In this document: one piece after another, positions 11,836-22,803 of the stretch | Layout: every line of letters begins with the position of its first letter | Position numbering within the stretch: position 1 is the first letter of the stretch | Source: Vigna angularis | Lineage: Eukaryota; Streptophyta; Magnoliopsida; Fabales; Fabaceae | DNA length: 64,000 bases | NCBI RefSeq assembly: GCF_016808095.1 | Contig: NC_068973.1 | Span: 35,334,077-35,398,076 of the forward strand | Reading direction: 5' to 3' | Translations under genes and position numbers: made by a program | Notes under the pieces: model-generated | What the model saw: only the letters and a program-made list of their open reading frames with translations | The model's database searches: none | What the model was told of the DNA's origin: nothing

Positions 11836-12024
11836 GATAATGATATTTTGATAACATTTTTTTGACAATATTTTAACATCATCTACATGTTATTCATCTA
11901 CATGTTATTCTGTTATTGGTCCAAAATTATTTCAGAATCAATAATAATAATCATAAACACTAACCTGGACCAATCACAGAATGACACATAAATAATGTTA
12001 AAATGTTGTCAAAACATCATTATC
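11836..12024. mobile_element. MITE with long terminal inverted repeats
   Basis: The insert is bounded by GATAATGATATTTTGATAAC on the left and, inverted, GATAATGATGTTTTGACAAC on the right, giving inverted repeats of about 40 bp. Flanks TTTTTATAAG and TTTTTTACAAG look like a 9-10 bp target duplication. The equivalent site in copy B has only one such sequence. A Mutator-type origin is likely. Confidence 0.68.
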
Positions 12025-13068
12025 TTTTTTACAAGATAATTAGACTTTCAACAAACTCATCGATGTGCATTGGTTATGTTAAACTTAGAGTTGCTAATAG
12101 GTTTACTGTCTTTAAGAAATTATGTGTTTTGTAGTAAATATTAAGAGGATGTATTCAATTGAAATTTCAAAAAACTTTTTTTGACGTAAAAAGTCTTGTA
12201 GATTTTAAAAAATATGGAAATACAAATGTTTCATGATTATGATTTTGTAATTTAGGTTTTGATTGATTTATGAAATATGAAATACTAATATTTGAAAATA
12301 ATTTATGTAGTTACAAAATTTTTAAGATTAGGTGCATTGATTGTTCTCCAAAAGGATCAATGGTTCCTCTAGTAATGTTTGTTTTAAAATATCAAATTCT
12401 GTTTATGGGAGTGATGATTCATCTAGTAATATCTGTTTTGAACCAATATTTTAGATTGTTGAATATGGTAAACCAATATTTTTTACTTTTACTTTGTTTA
12501 CTATAAAATTTATTTTTATCTATTATTCTATTTTACAAAATGGCATGAGTTAAAATTACGTTTTAGTAATATACTTAGCAAAATGACTCTTATATAAAAT
12601 TAAATTAAAGAAAATTAAATACATTTCTTCATGTTTTTTTACGTTTAATTTCTTAATGTTTTTTTATTTGTAATTGAGCTAAGTGAAATTAGTTGAATAT
12701 GGATTATGTTACATCTTATATTAAGGTGTGAGGAAATTTGAGAAATGTTATGATATTCATAATTAATAATTGGAGCAGTATTAGTAAGATATATACATGA
12801 CTTTGAATAAAATTTAAAGTGGTTGGAAATCTCTTAATTAAAAATAATCTATTTAATAATTTTTATCTTAAAAATTAATTTTACGAAGAAGAGTTAAACT
12901 TAATTCATTTTCTTTTACATCAATATTTAGTTTTGCACACTATATATACATGAGTACATCTAGATAACATACGATACATCTACTTTTCTTGGACTTGTAC
13001 CTAAATCAGTATCAAATATTAAGATATGTCAAATATTTTATTAACGGATATTACACAATCAAATATTG

Positions 13069-13837
13069 TGTTAGTTATAATTTAAATATTATTATAATTT
13101 GTGCAAATTTGTGCAGTTGTAATTTCTTTAATAGATAAAGAATTATACAATTTTTATATGTATATATATAAGGTACTCTACTCTTTAAAATAATACATCA
13201 AAATTATTCTTTATATTTTTTATATGGTATCAGAGCCAAACACTGATATCCTCTACAATATAGGAATTAATGTTTTTTTTGAATATTTCTGATGGCTTCT
13301 TCCGATAAAAATCAATCGAAGAAACATGATTTTGGGACTTCCACTGCTACCCATATGCACGAATCGCTCACCCTGAACGACTTGACGACACCAACTATAT
13401 TGAGTGGTCATTCAACGCACAAAACAAGATCAGAGGCAAAAAAAACGTTGGGGTTTCATCTCTGGAACAAAGGTTGCGCCAGAAAACAAGAAATATGATG
13501 AATATGAAGCATGGGAAGATGAAAATTGCCTAGTCAAGCTTGACTTCTAGACTCCATGACAAAAGAAATCAGATCCCTCTTTACTCGCTTAGCTACGACA
13601 AAGGACATCTGAGACACTATGTAGCAAACATACACAATCAACCAGGATGCATCCTGATCATATCAATTATATCATGAGGTAATCTCTACTCAGCAAAATG
13701 GAGGATCTATTATTATATATTTTGGTAAATTACAAAGATTATGGTTAAAGTATGATACTATCATGAATTGTACCATGGAATATCCTAAAGATGTTGAGAA
13801 ATAATCAGCATGATTAATTCTAAACGAGTTTATGTTT
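13069..13837 (+). mobile_element. Truncated, decayed Ty1/copia retrotransposon (5' LTR, primer-binding site, gag fragment)
   Basis: A short LTR-like stretch starts TGTTAG at 13069 and ends just before TGGTATCAGAGCC at 13225-13237, the initiator-Met-tRNA primer-binding site of copia elements. A gag remnant follows from ATG at 13292. After frameshifts one can read DDTNYIEWSFNAQNKIRG, then KYDEYEAWEDEN and TKEIRSLFTRLATTKDIWDT, typical of copia gag. Stops and frameshifts interrupt it, and it ends abruptly at about 13837 where copy B of the segmental duplication begins. No protease, integrase, reverse transcriptase or 3' LTR is present. Confidence 0.8.
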
Positions 13838-14313
13838 ATCTTCGTTAGTTTATCTGTCACATCACATCACATTATCAATTTGCGTTTGTTTGTTTCCTTC
13901 AAATGTTTCTGTAGTGGGAGTTGAGGTTTGCTGATGTTTTTCTATATCAAATTACATTAACCTTCTTCTTTGTATTTAAATAAAAATGTTAGTGAAAGTG
14001 CAAGCTACAAAATGAAACTCGAATCGCGTAACAACATTTATGGTGAATAGAATAAAATAAGAGTTAAACATGTCCATATTTTATTCTATGACTTGTACTA
14101 TAAATTTGTTTTCATGACGTGAAAGATATTCACAAAAGGTTTATTATATTAACGACGCCATTATAGTAGAACAACTACAAAAAAAGAAAATAGAGCAATG
14201 GAAATCTTGTGTGGCTATACATAATTTTGCAAGACAAAATTGGTTTTATTTTTTGTAATTTTGTACATGGCTATTTTGTCTGAGAAATGTGTGCAGAGGT
14301 GTACTATGTAAAA

Positions 14314-14458
14314 GGAAAATATTTTTTTAACAACTTTTTACAATCGCCTATGTGATAGCTCGTGATTGGTTCGTTTCAAATATACGAGCCAATAAAATAG
14401 TGACACATACTCTATTGTCTAAAATTTATTAAAAAAATTTGTTAACATATCATAATCC
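14314..14458. mobile_element. Mutator-type MITE, family member 2
   Basis: The insert runs from GGAAAATAT to CATAATCC with imperfect inverted ends. It is flanked on both sides by TATGTAAAA, a perfect 9-bp target duplication. Copy A has a single TATGGAAAA at the equivalent site (near 11507), so the insertion came after the segmental duplication. Internal sequence resembles 11663-11822. Confidence 0.82.
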
Positions 14459-14754
14459 TATGTAAAATATACTAAAATCCAAACACAAGACACGTTGTCT
14501 ATCACATGAAAGCACTCCAGTCACAATAAGCCATGTTTTTCTAATTACATATCAGTCACATCGGTTTCAAGCAACAATTTGTAAGGGGGATTAGTGAAAA
14601 CATGTTCACTTACATTTTTATAAGCTGATTAGTATTTTTCAAATACTACACAATACACAAACCTATCTATGTATGTCCATTGGTTATGTTAAACTTACAC
14701 AGTTGTTAATAGGTTTTCTATCTTTAAGAATAATGTGTTTTATAGTAAATATTA

Positions 14755-16210
14755 GGTTTAAACTCTCGGATGGTTCTCATATTTGTAGAGGAATCTCAAG
14801 TGAGTCCTCTTGTTGGAAAAGGTCTCAATTGGATCTTAAATTTTGAAAAATCGTAATAATTAAGTTATTTTCGTTAAGTGTTGACACACGACATTAGCAG
14901 ATGCTAAGCTATAATTTTCTTTTAGAAGACATGTCATTGTGTATTAAATTCAGAACATGTCAACTCACCATCGCTGCCACAACAACTGCCACGTCAGCAT
15001 CATATTCTCCAAACAAAAATCTTTCTCCTTCATTGTGTCGCCACCCTTATGGCCACTGCCAGCCGTCGCAGAAACCACCACACCACGACCTATAACCCCA
15101 CTCCACCTAGCCCATGGGTCATCGTCAACCATGGAAATCACCGCACCGAAAATGTGCACAAAACTCAAATGGAGAAAATTGCGTCATCCTTGCCCTCGTG
15201 CCACAACAACCGTCGCAGAGATCATCGAAAATCTACAAAGAGGCAAATCCAAAAAATGCACAACACCCAGACCCAAATCGCGAAGCTTCTTCGTGCATCC
15301 TCTCCTTTTCCGTCGTGACCACCCAGAAAATCAAAACCAGAGAAAACCTCAAACGCCCGAACTCAAATCGTGCAAATCAGTTCATCTCCTCGCCGCCGCC
15401 ACGTTCCCCACAATCATCGGACTTGTAAATCCAATTTTCGCCATTAACGCACCTTCAGAAACACAGAAGCAACAAAACCTAGTAAGCCCCTAAATCTCGA
15501 TGAACCCTAATCACGTAAGCAAGCCTTACGCATCACCAACCACAGAATCGCACTCAACCAACATTCATCTTCAATCGCAAACCTGCGACGGAGAAAAAGC
15601 TTTATTCCCTGAACCTAGATTCATGGCCAAATCACGAGTTTTCCTCCATCACCAACCCAATTTACGACGCACAAGCTTTCCATTGCTGCCATCAACATCG
15701 CGCTTCATCACCTTCATCTCACGAGTTTGTTTCCCCACGACGGCATCAGCAGGAAAACCCATAAACAACCCATAGCAGTTCATCACGCATCAAGATTATT
15801 ATAAATCGCGAAATTGTTCTCCTTCTTCTTCGTGAATTCATGCACCTGAAAAAGGAAACCCAAATTACGAATGCAATAGACCATCACTCCACCATGTTGG
15901 CTTGAATGGAGAAGCGACAACGGGCGGTGAGGGAGGGGTAGGGTGTTAGGGTTTTGGAATTTTCAGAATCTTTCTAATTTTTTTTTCTTTTACTTTACTA
16001 AAATCCATATCATAATTTAATTATTTCCACGTAATAAAATGATCCACCTCAGCATATTTAGTATGCACCACATCATCACATTTTAACGTTGTTTCTCACC
16101 ACTTAACGGGAATGGCTTAATTGTTATGATTTTTCAAAATTTAGGATCCAATTGAGAAGAGGACCCACTTGAGATTCTCTTACAAATATGAGTATTCAAG
16201 AGTTTAAACC
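14755..16210. mobile_element. Non-autonomous Mutator-like element (possible Pack-MULE)
   Basis: Inverted repeats of about 100 bp start GGTTTAAACTCT at both ends. They are flanked by perfect 9-bp duplications TAAATATTA (14746-14754 and 16211-16219). The empty site is preserved in copy A at 12135-12143. The interior at about 14950-15780 is much richer in C and A than its surroundings and carries overlapping ORFs (178 codons at 14957-15493 and 91 codons at 15500-15775) that I cannot match to any family. No transposase is visible. The GC-rich core could be captured host sequence, or simply the element's own filler. Confidence 0.88.
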
Positions 16211-17346
16211 TAAATATTAAGAGGGTGTATTCAATTGAAATTTAAATAAAAAATGGATGATTATGATTTTGTAATTTAAGTTTTGATTGATTTATGAAAT
16301 ATAAAATAATAATATTTAACAATAGTTTATGTAGTTAAAAAAATTCTAAGATTTGGTGCATTAATTATTTTCAACAAAGAGTTTAAAGGATGGATGATTC
16401 TTGTATAGATTTGCTTTGAAATGTGAAACTATTACGGTTTTGTCTTTAAAAATTTTTTAGAAACTGAAAGAAATAAATATTTAAAATGTATTCTCATGTT
16501 ACACTATTATATGATAAAACCAATACATTTTTACTTTTATTTTGTTTATTATGAAATTTATTTACCTTTATTCTATTCTATAAAATGATACGAGTTAAAA
16601 TTACAATATACTTAGCAAAATGACTCTTATATAAAAATAAATTGAAGAAAATTAAATACGATTTCTTCATTATTTTTTTTTATGTTTTCTTTCTTAATAT
16701 TTTTTATTTGTAATTGAGCTAAGTGAAATTAGTTGAATATGGATTATGTTACATCTTATATCAAGGTGTGAGGAAATTTGAGAAATGTTATGATATTAAT
16801 AATTAATAATTGGAGCAGTATCAGTAAGAAATATACATGATTTTGAATAAAAATTAAAGTGGTTGGAAATCTCTTCATTAAAAAATATCTATTTAATAAC
16901 TTTTATCTTAAGAATTAATGTTACGAAGAAAAGTTAAACTTAACTCATTTATTATTACATCAAGATTTAGTTTTACACCATATATATACATGAGTACATC
17001 TACTGCTACATGACATATCCTTTTTCTAGGGTACATCTACTTTTTCTTGGGCTTGTACGTATCAAATACTTCAAATTTATGGGTTTTTATTTTCTTTGTC
17101 GTCTAAGGTTGTGCTTCTTCACGTTCAGAGGCCCATGTTTTCTCCTTTTTTCCCTTAGTTTTATCCATATTGCCTGTTATGTTTAGGCTTTGATACATTG
17201 TTGGAACGGTGCAAAAAGAACTCACTTTCCCCCTCCTGAATGGGTCTTTCAAGCTTTTCAATCTCCTTAATATGTTAGTTTGCAAAGCTACTCAAATATT
17301 TAACCCATAATTTCACCGGGTTTATAATAAATAATAAAGGTTTTAT

Positions 17347-17347
17347 C

Positions 17348-17378
<31 letters not shown>

Positions 17379-17379
17379 A
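17347..17379. repeat. TA microsatellite
   Basis: A slightly interrupted (AT)n tract of about 33 bp. Confidence 0.85.
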
Positions 17380-17631
17380 TATTTCATTTATTTAATAGAA
17401 TTTCAACTAATAAGAGAAATGGACAAGTATTTCCTAATATACTACTAAAATTGTTGAAAAGTCTTAACTTGATGGGTTTATTGGGGAAATACTAATAACA
17501 TTAATATCAATTCACATAGTGAATTAATTAATACCGTATTTTATTTAAAATTTTAAAATAATAATTTATGAATTCTTTTTATAAAATATCTAATTTTCTC
17601 ACATTTATTTATTATAAAACTTATATTTATA

Positions 17632-18828
17632 CTATTCCTACTCGGTTCAATAGGTATATTAAAGAGCGCAACTTAATAAGGTTATTTAAGTCTCTTTATT
17701 ACAGAACAGTCCAACCTACATCTATTTAACCTATATTTATATATTATAACTAAATCTAGATAATTTTGTGTATTGGTTATTATTTATCATTATGTTATTA
17801 TTTATTATAATTATTTTTATATGTTTCAGATAAGTATTATTCTAATAAAAATATAGGCTTGTGATCGATACTATACGATTTATATAAAGATCATAACTCT
17901 CTTAGGCTTTGTTCACTTGAATGGATTTGGGGGAGAGTGATTGAGGGGATTTGAAGGTAAATTTTGTTGTTGTTTATTTTAGTGGATTTGAAGAGTGAAT
18001 TTGGAAGTAAAGTTTGTAAGAATTAGTGTAGGATTTAATTGATACGACAGATTAAAAAAATTTACTTCTAAATTCATTATCATTCAAGTGAACAAAGCCT
18101 TAGTGACTTGAACATAAGGTGAATCTTTCTCTTCTAAAAATCACAATTAAGACTTAGTCATTTGATCGTAAGTCCACGCTCAATATCTAGATAAAATACA
18201 TACTTTAATTTTCAACAAATTTTGGATTAAATATTTTTAGATAAAAATACATATTTAAATTTTCAACAAATTTTGGATTAAAAGTTTTTTAGTTAATTTT
18301 GTAGGGAACTTAGATAGGTGAGTTATGAAGCCCGATGAAAGTGTGTTGAAGACATATTATATTTTTTAGTTTATATTGTTCCAATTCGATTTAATAGGTA
18401 TATTAAAAAACGTGGTTCAATAAGATTTTTTAAGTATAAATAGTCTAATCTACATTTACTTGAACTATAATAACATTTTATAAATAAATCTCAATAGATT
18501 TGTACGATGTTTGTTATTTATTATTATGTTAATATTTTGTTATAATTATTTTTATATGTCTCAAGTAAGTATTAATCTAATAGAAATGTAAGCTTGATGC
18601 TATATAATTTGTACAAAAATTCTAACTCTGTTAGATATTTTTTTACAAATACCTTTTTTTCTTAAAATCACAATTAAGATTTTGTCACATATTCGTAAGT
18701 ACACTTATTGTCTAAAAATAAGAACACATACTTTAATTTTTAACAAAATTTAAATTAGAAAAATTTTAGTTAATTTTTTAAGGAACTCAGTGAGGTGAAT
18801 TATGAAGTACGTTGAAAGTGTCTTGAAG
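17632..18828. repeat. Direct duplication of about 0.5 kb, two units
   Basis: Unit 1 (about 17632-18342) and unit 2 (about 18378-18828) align along their length. Shared anchors include TTCAATAGGTATATTAAA versus TTTAATAGGTATATTAAA and AAAATCACAATTAAGA. Unit 1 is longer because it holds a 195-bp MITE (17905-18099) and an extra internal copy of about 50 bp around 18200-18290. No gene is visible in either unit. Confidence 0.82.
17905..18099. mobile_element. Tourist-like (PIF/Harbinger) MITE
   Basis: The insert is bounded by perfect inverted repeats GGCTTTGTTCACTTGAATG and is flanked on each side by TTA (17902-17904 and 18100-18102). Unit 2 of the local duplication keeps the empty site with a single TTA near 18629. 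The TTA target and the GG...CC ends fit PIF/Harbinger. Its subterminal sequence is shared, inverted, with the elements at 29905, 61100 and 61456. Confidence 0.88.
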
Positions 18829-21459
18829 CACGATTAATGATAAACAAATAATTTAACTACAATTAACCAACTTCCATTTGTTTAACCTAAAAGTTGTATT
18901 TTTCACGCAAGAGTTCACCAAATTGATTTAAAAAGAATGATATGTGGGAATCTTATTATGGAGTTACAACTTGCAAATTGCAGAAAGTCCAATAATCATT
19001 TCCATAATGCAAAAGAGATGGTGTTGGTTGTTATATTTAAGAATGATTTAGGTCAAAATCTGACTAAGATATAGTTTTATGTTGACGGTGGACAAAACAC
19101 TTGCACAATGGGATGCTCCATTGATTAGTAAAATATATGAAGAACAACTATGAGTTAGACTTTGTGCTTGAGATTCTTATAAGGATTTTAATAATGTTGA
19201 AAACATCATAGGATAACTAAAAAATGGCATTAAAAATAAGGGGTCCTATCCAACACTACATAGAATATGATAATTGTTTTATTAGCAAGATTATATGGAA
19301 CAAGGAATCAAATCCTCCAACATATCCTTCTAGAATCTAATTTATAGCGTTGTGAATTGATTGAATAACCTATCAAAACCCTATCTTATTTATAAAAATA
19401 AATTATCATTTTTTTTAAAATAAGTGGCACCGTTAAAATAAAATACCAAAATGCACTTTGTGAGGTACAGATCATAAGGGCTTTTCTGAAAGAGATTTGC
19501 AGATTTCTTCTTCTATCTATAAGATGCCAATCTCACACTCCACTATTACAAAAATTTATGTTTAAATATCTTTTCTTTTTTAATATTTTACTATTTATAT
19601 ACTAGTATATATTCTTATCAGAATAAAAGAATTCCTCAACAATATCATAAATTATAAAAACTAAAGTATTGTCAATATAAAATATTATGCGTTATACGTT
19701 TATCAGATTATGAGTACTCATATATGTTTCAACAAATAAGTAAAGTTAGAAAAAATTCAATGGAAAATAATAAACGTTTATCCACAATTTATAAACTGTT
19801 TTCTTTTATTCTTGCATTCATTGAAGGTTTATTTTTAAACAAAACTTAGAGGATAAGATTATGGTTTTATTTATAGTTTAAATAATAAAATACGGTTAAA
19901 TTCTTTCCTTCGTCATACAAGCCTTTTCTCATTGAGGGATCATCAAGAGCATATTTGTTTTAAACTATAGTGACCATTGGTTGTTCAAAAGTAAATAAAC
20001 AAAAAACATAAAAAATGAAATAGAATAATTGCCAAAAACTAGACAAAAAAATAAGTTATAAATAAAATCATAACCAAATGATAATGCGTAATGTATGTCA
20101 ATCTTTTATTAATAATTATATTTTTAGATAAACAATTAAAATAAAAATATTAAAGTAATAAATAAAATAAAAGTAGTTAATTTAAATTTTAACGAATTTA
20201 TAGCAATTTATTTTAATACACTATTATTTAAAAATATATTTTTTATTTACTATACTTTATAATGTTGTTTTAGTTTAATTTAAAATTATTTCAACTTATT
20301 AAATTTCTATTTTTAAAAATTTATTATATTAATTATTTTATAAACATATTAATATACTCTCTCTTTTTACTTTATCACATCTATCAAACCAACTATTATC
20401 ATTTCATTGTTTCTCTTCTGTCTTTTTTGTAAAAAAAAACTAAACAACTTTTTTATTGTTTTTCTCTCTTTTTCTTCTTTCCTTCTTTCTTACTCCTCTG
20501 ATTTAACGCGTGTATTCATCAAAAAGTCATTAGAAAAAAAAACACAAATTAAGATGGAATAACAACAGGCAGCCATGCACTGTAATTTAAAGTAATACGT
20601 TCGTTTTTGGTTGGCATTTCTTTATTGGTTTTCATTTAAAGCATCTAATAAGAAATTATTAGGTAATGAAATTTTTCTTTTTTGTACGATTATATATTAT
20701 TTCATAAACCAATGTAGATCAAAATATTCATTATTATTTTTTTTTACTATTTGTACAACTTGTTAAAACCGTTCAACCTAGATATTCTGGTTCTACAATT
20801 TCAGATTATTCTTATTCTGATTTTCAATATGAGAACAAAAGATTAGTCTTTCACCCAAATTTTTAATTAAAAACATTCTTATCCTGTCGTCTAACAATTT
20901 TCATACTTTTTCTTTCTTTCTTTCAACCACGTGGATCAAGGAATAAATTTCACCTTCTTTTTCTGCTGTGTTAAATTAATTCATTACAGTGGTTGTGTAC
21001 AAGTTCTATTGAACCTCTATCACCCATTCATATTATATATACATTTACGCTTAATCGGTCAGAAGAATCTACATAATTTATTTTAAAATATTCATTTAAG
21101 TAATATATTATTAATTAAAATGAATATTTCTTTATAGAATTGGGTTTAATATTTAGTTTACCATCAATTGATTCAAAACAAGTAAACACATAAGTAACCT
21201 TTGTAAAAGAATCCGTAAGTTGACATTTACGTATGGTGGATGATTGAATATTTAAAGATTTATCACTTTCACAAATAAATAAAAAAATATAAATGTATTC
21301 AAAAAGAATAAATATTGTAGATTTATAATTTGTGACTTAAGGTTGTCCCCATTATATGTTGCTGTGTCTTCTTCTTCTCAACAGAACAAAACTAAACCTT
21401 CCTCTCTTGTTCATTTTCCATTTCCATGGCGTTCTGAGTGAGACCCAGAGAGAAGATAA
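18829..21459. other. AT-rich intergenic DNA and WRKY promoter
   Basis: I see no gene in this stretch. The WRKY leader just before 21460 is on the strand sense ACCCAGAGAGAAGATAA then ATG. A minus-strand reading frame over 21352-21603 is a shadow of the WRKY first exon. Confidence 0.5.
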
Positions 21460-22803
21460 ATGGCGGTGGAGTTGATGAGCTTGCCGAAAATGGAGGAACA
21501 GAAGGCAATTCAAGAAGCAGCCATGGAAGGTCTCAAGGGAATGGAAAACTTCATCCATCTTCTCTCCAACGAACCCTCTCATCTCAACACTCACCTCACC
21601 CAAGCAACCGTTTCAAACTTCAAAAAGCTCATCTCTTTGCTCAACGGAACCGGCCATGCCCGTTTCCGTCGCGCGCCTCTCCCTTCAAACAACCAACCCA
21701 TTCCACCGGCTAACCCGGTCACCGTCCACCAACCTCCCACCACCTTCGCCCCCACGCACTCGCACTCTCTCACTCTCGATTTCACCAAACCTAACATCTT
21801 CGCCGCCACCAACAATAAGTCCTCGGATCTCGAATTCTCAAAAGAAACCTTCAGCGTCTCCTCCAACTCCTCCTTCATCTCCTCCGCCATCACCGCCGAT
21901 GGCAGCGTCTCCAACGGCAACCAAGCCTCCTCTCTCTTCCTCACCTCGCCTCCGCCGCCTTCTTCCTCCGGAAAACCGCCACTCGTCAAGAAGCGGTGCC
22001 ACGACCACTTCGACGACGTCTCCGGCTCCACCAAGTGCCACTGCATTAAGAGAAGGTACACCCTCGTCGCACCTTAGTGTTTGACTCCGGGCATGACTTG
22101 GCCGAGTCTGCGTTCTAGAGTCAACGATTTCGGTAGTAGTGCAGTTAAAGGCATTCAATGGAAACAGTCACAAGGCACGCGTGACACTGACACCAAAGAG
22201 TTTTTTTTCTCTGACTTTTTGTACTCTGCCGCGTTTGCCAATCCACTTTTTTTTCGGAAATTATGTCTCACAATAAAAACAACAAAATATAACATACCAA
22301 ACACGACCCGTCCCCACTTTCTCACGTTAACCACCTTCATTATTATTGTTGCCTTTGAATGTTGACCTAAGCGACATATGATTTTCTATTTTTAATTTTT
22401 ACTAAAAAAAAATTTTCTTTCAGGAAGAATCGGGTGAAGAAGACGGTGAGAGTGCCGGCGATTAGTACGAAAATCGCCGATATCCCGTCGGACGAGTTCT
22501 CGTGGAGGAAGTACGGGCAGAAGCCGATCAAGGGATCACCGTACCCGAGGTGAGTGATGACGCGTGATTTGGCGTTGACTTTAGTCAAATGTTTGTGAAC
22601 TGACGTTGATTTGTTATGCTTGGTTTGTCAGGGGTTACTATAAGTGCAGTACGGTGAGAGGATGTCCGGCGAGGAAACACGTGGAACGTGCTTCGGACGA
22701 TCCGACGATGTTGATTGTGACGTACGAGGGGGAGCACCGTCACTCCATTCAGACCGCGTTGCAGGATAACATTTCCGGCGCCGTGGGTTTGGTTTTTCAG
22801 TAA
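21460..22803 (+). CDS. WRKY17: Group IId WRKY transcription factor (WRKY11/WRKY17-like)
   Basis: Three exons, 21460-22055, 22424-22549 and 22632-22803, encode 297 residues. Residues 51-73 ([11 protein letters not shown] then GTGHARFRR) form the C-motif, a calmodulin-binding segment in group IId factors. Around 180-205 is the plant zinc-cluster region ([23 protein letters not shown]). The DNA-binding domain has WRKYGQK at 226-232 and a C2H2 finger C246-X5-C252-X23-H276-X-H278. Introns are GT-AG, and the second falls in the arginine codon of YPRGYY, the R-type position. Such proteins bind W-boxes (TTGAC) in the nucleus; Arabidopsis WRKY11/17 restrain basal defence. Introns hold several W-boxes, which fits autoregulation. 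The 205-codon frame reading through the first donor to 22077 is an unspliced artefact. WRKY11 versus WRKY17 orthology is not resolved. Confidence 0.95.
22082..22367 (+). promoter_or_regulatory. W-box motifs in WRKY intron 1
   Basis: TTGACT at 22082-22087, the inverted AGTCAA at 22120-22125 and TTGACC at 22362-22367 lie in the first intron. They match the W-box core bound by WRKY factors. Function is inferred from motif and location only. Confidence 0.45.
22575..22588. promoter_or_regulatory. Palindromic double W-box in WRKY intron 2
   Basis: TTGACTTTAGTCAA is a perfect palindrome of two W-boxes within an 82-bp intron. It could bind a WRKY pair or the gene's own product. Confidence 0.5.

Larger units (their letters stand above)
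11023..13020. repeat. Segmental duplication, copy A (3' flank of the sarcosine oxidase gene)
   Basis: This stretch begins within a few bases of the sarcosine oxidase stop codon and matches 13838-17070 in direct orientation. Identity is about 90% by eye in the best parts, for example 12670-12910 against 16710-16940. Copy A has two MITEs (11663-11822 and 11836-12024) that copy B lacks, and lacks the two Mutator-type insertions of copy B. No coding sequence is visible. Confidence 0.88.
13838..17070. repeat. Segmental duplication, copy B
   Basis: This is the direct repeat of 11023-13020, enlarged by a 145-bp MITE (14314-14458) and a 1456-bp Mutator-like element (14755-16210). It starts next to the copia gag fragment and includes no sarcosine oxidase coding sequence. 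Confidence 0.88.
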
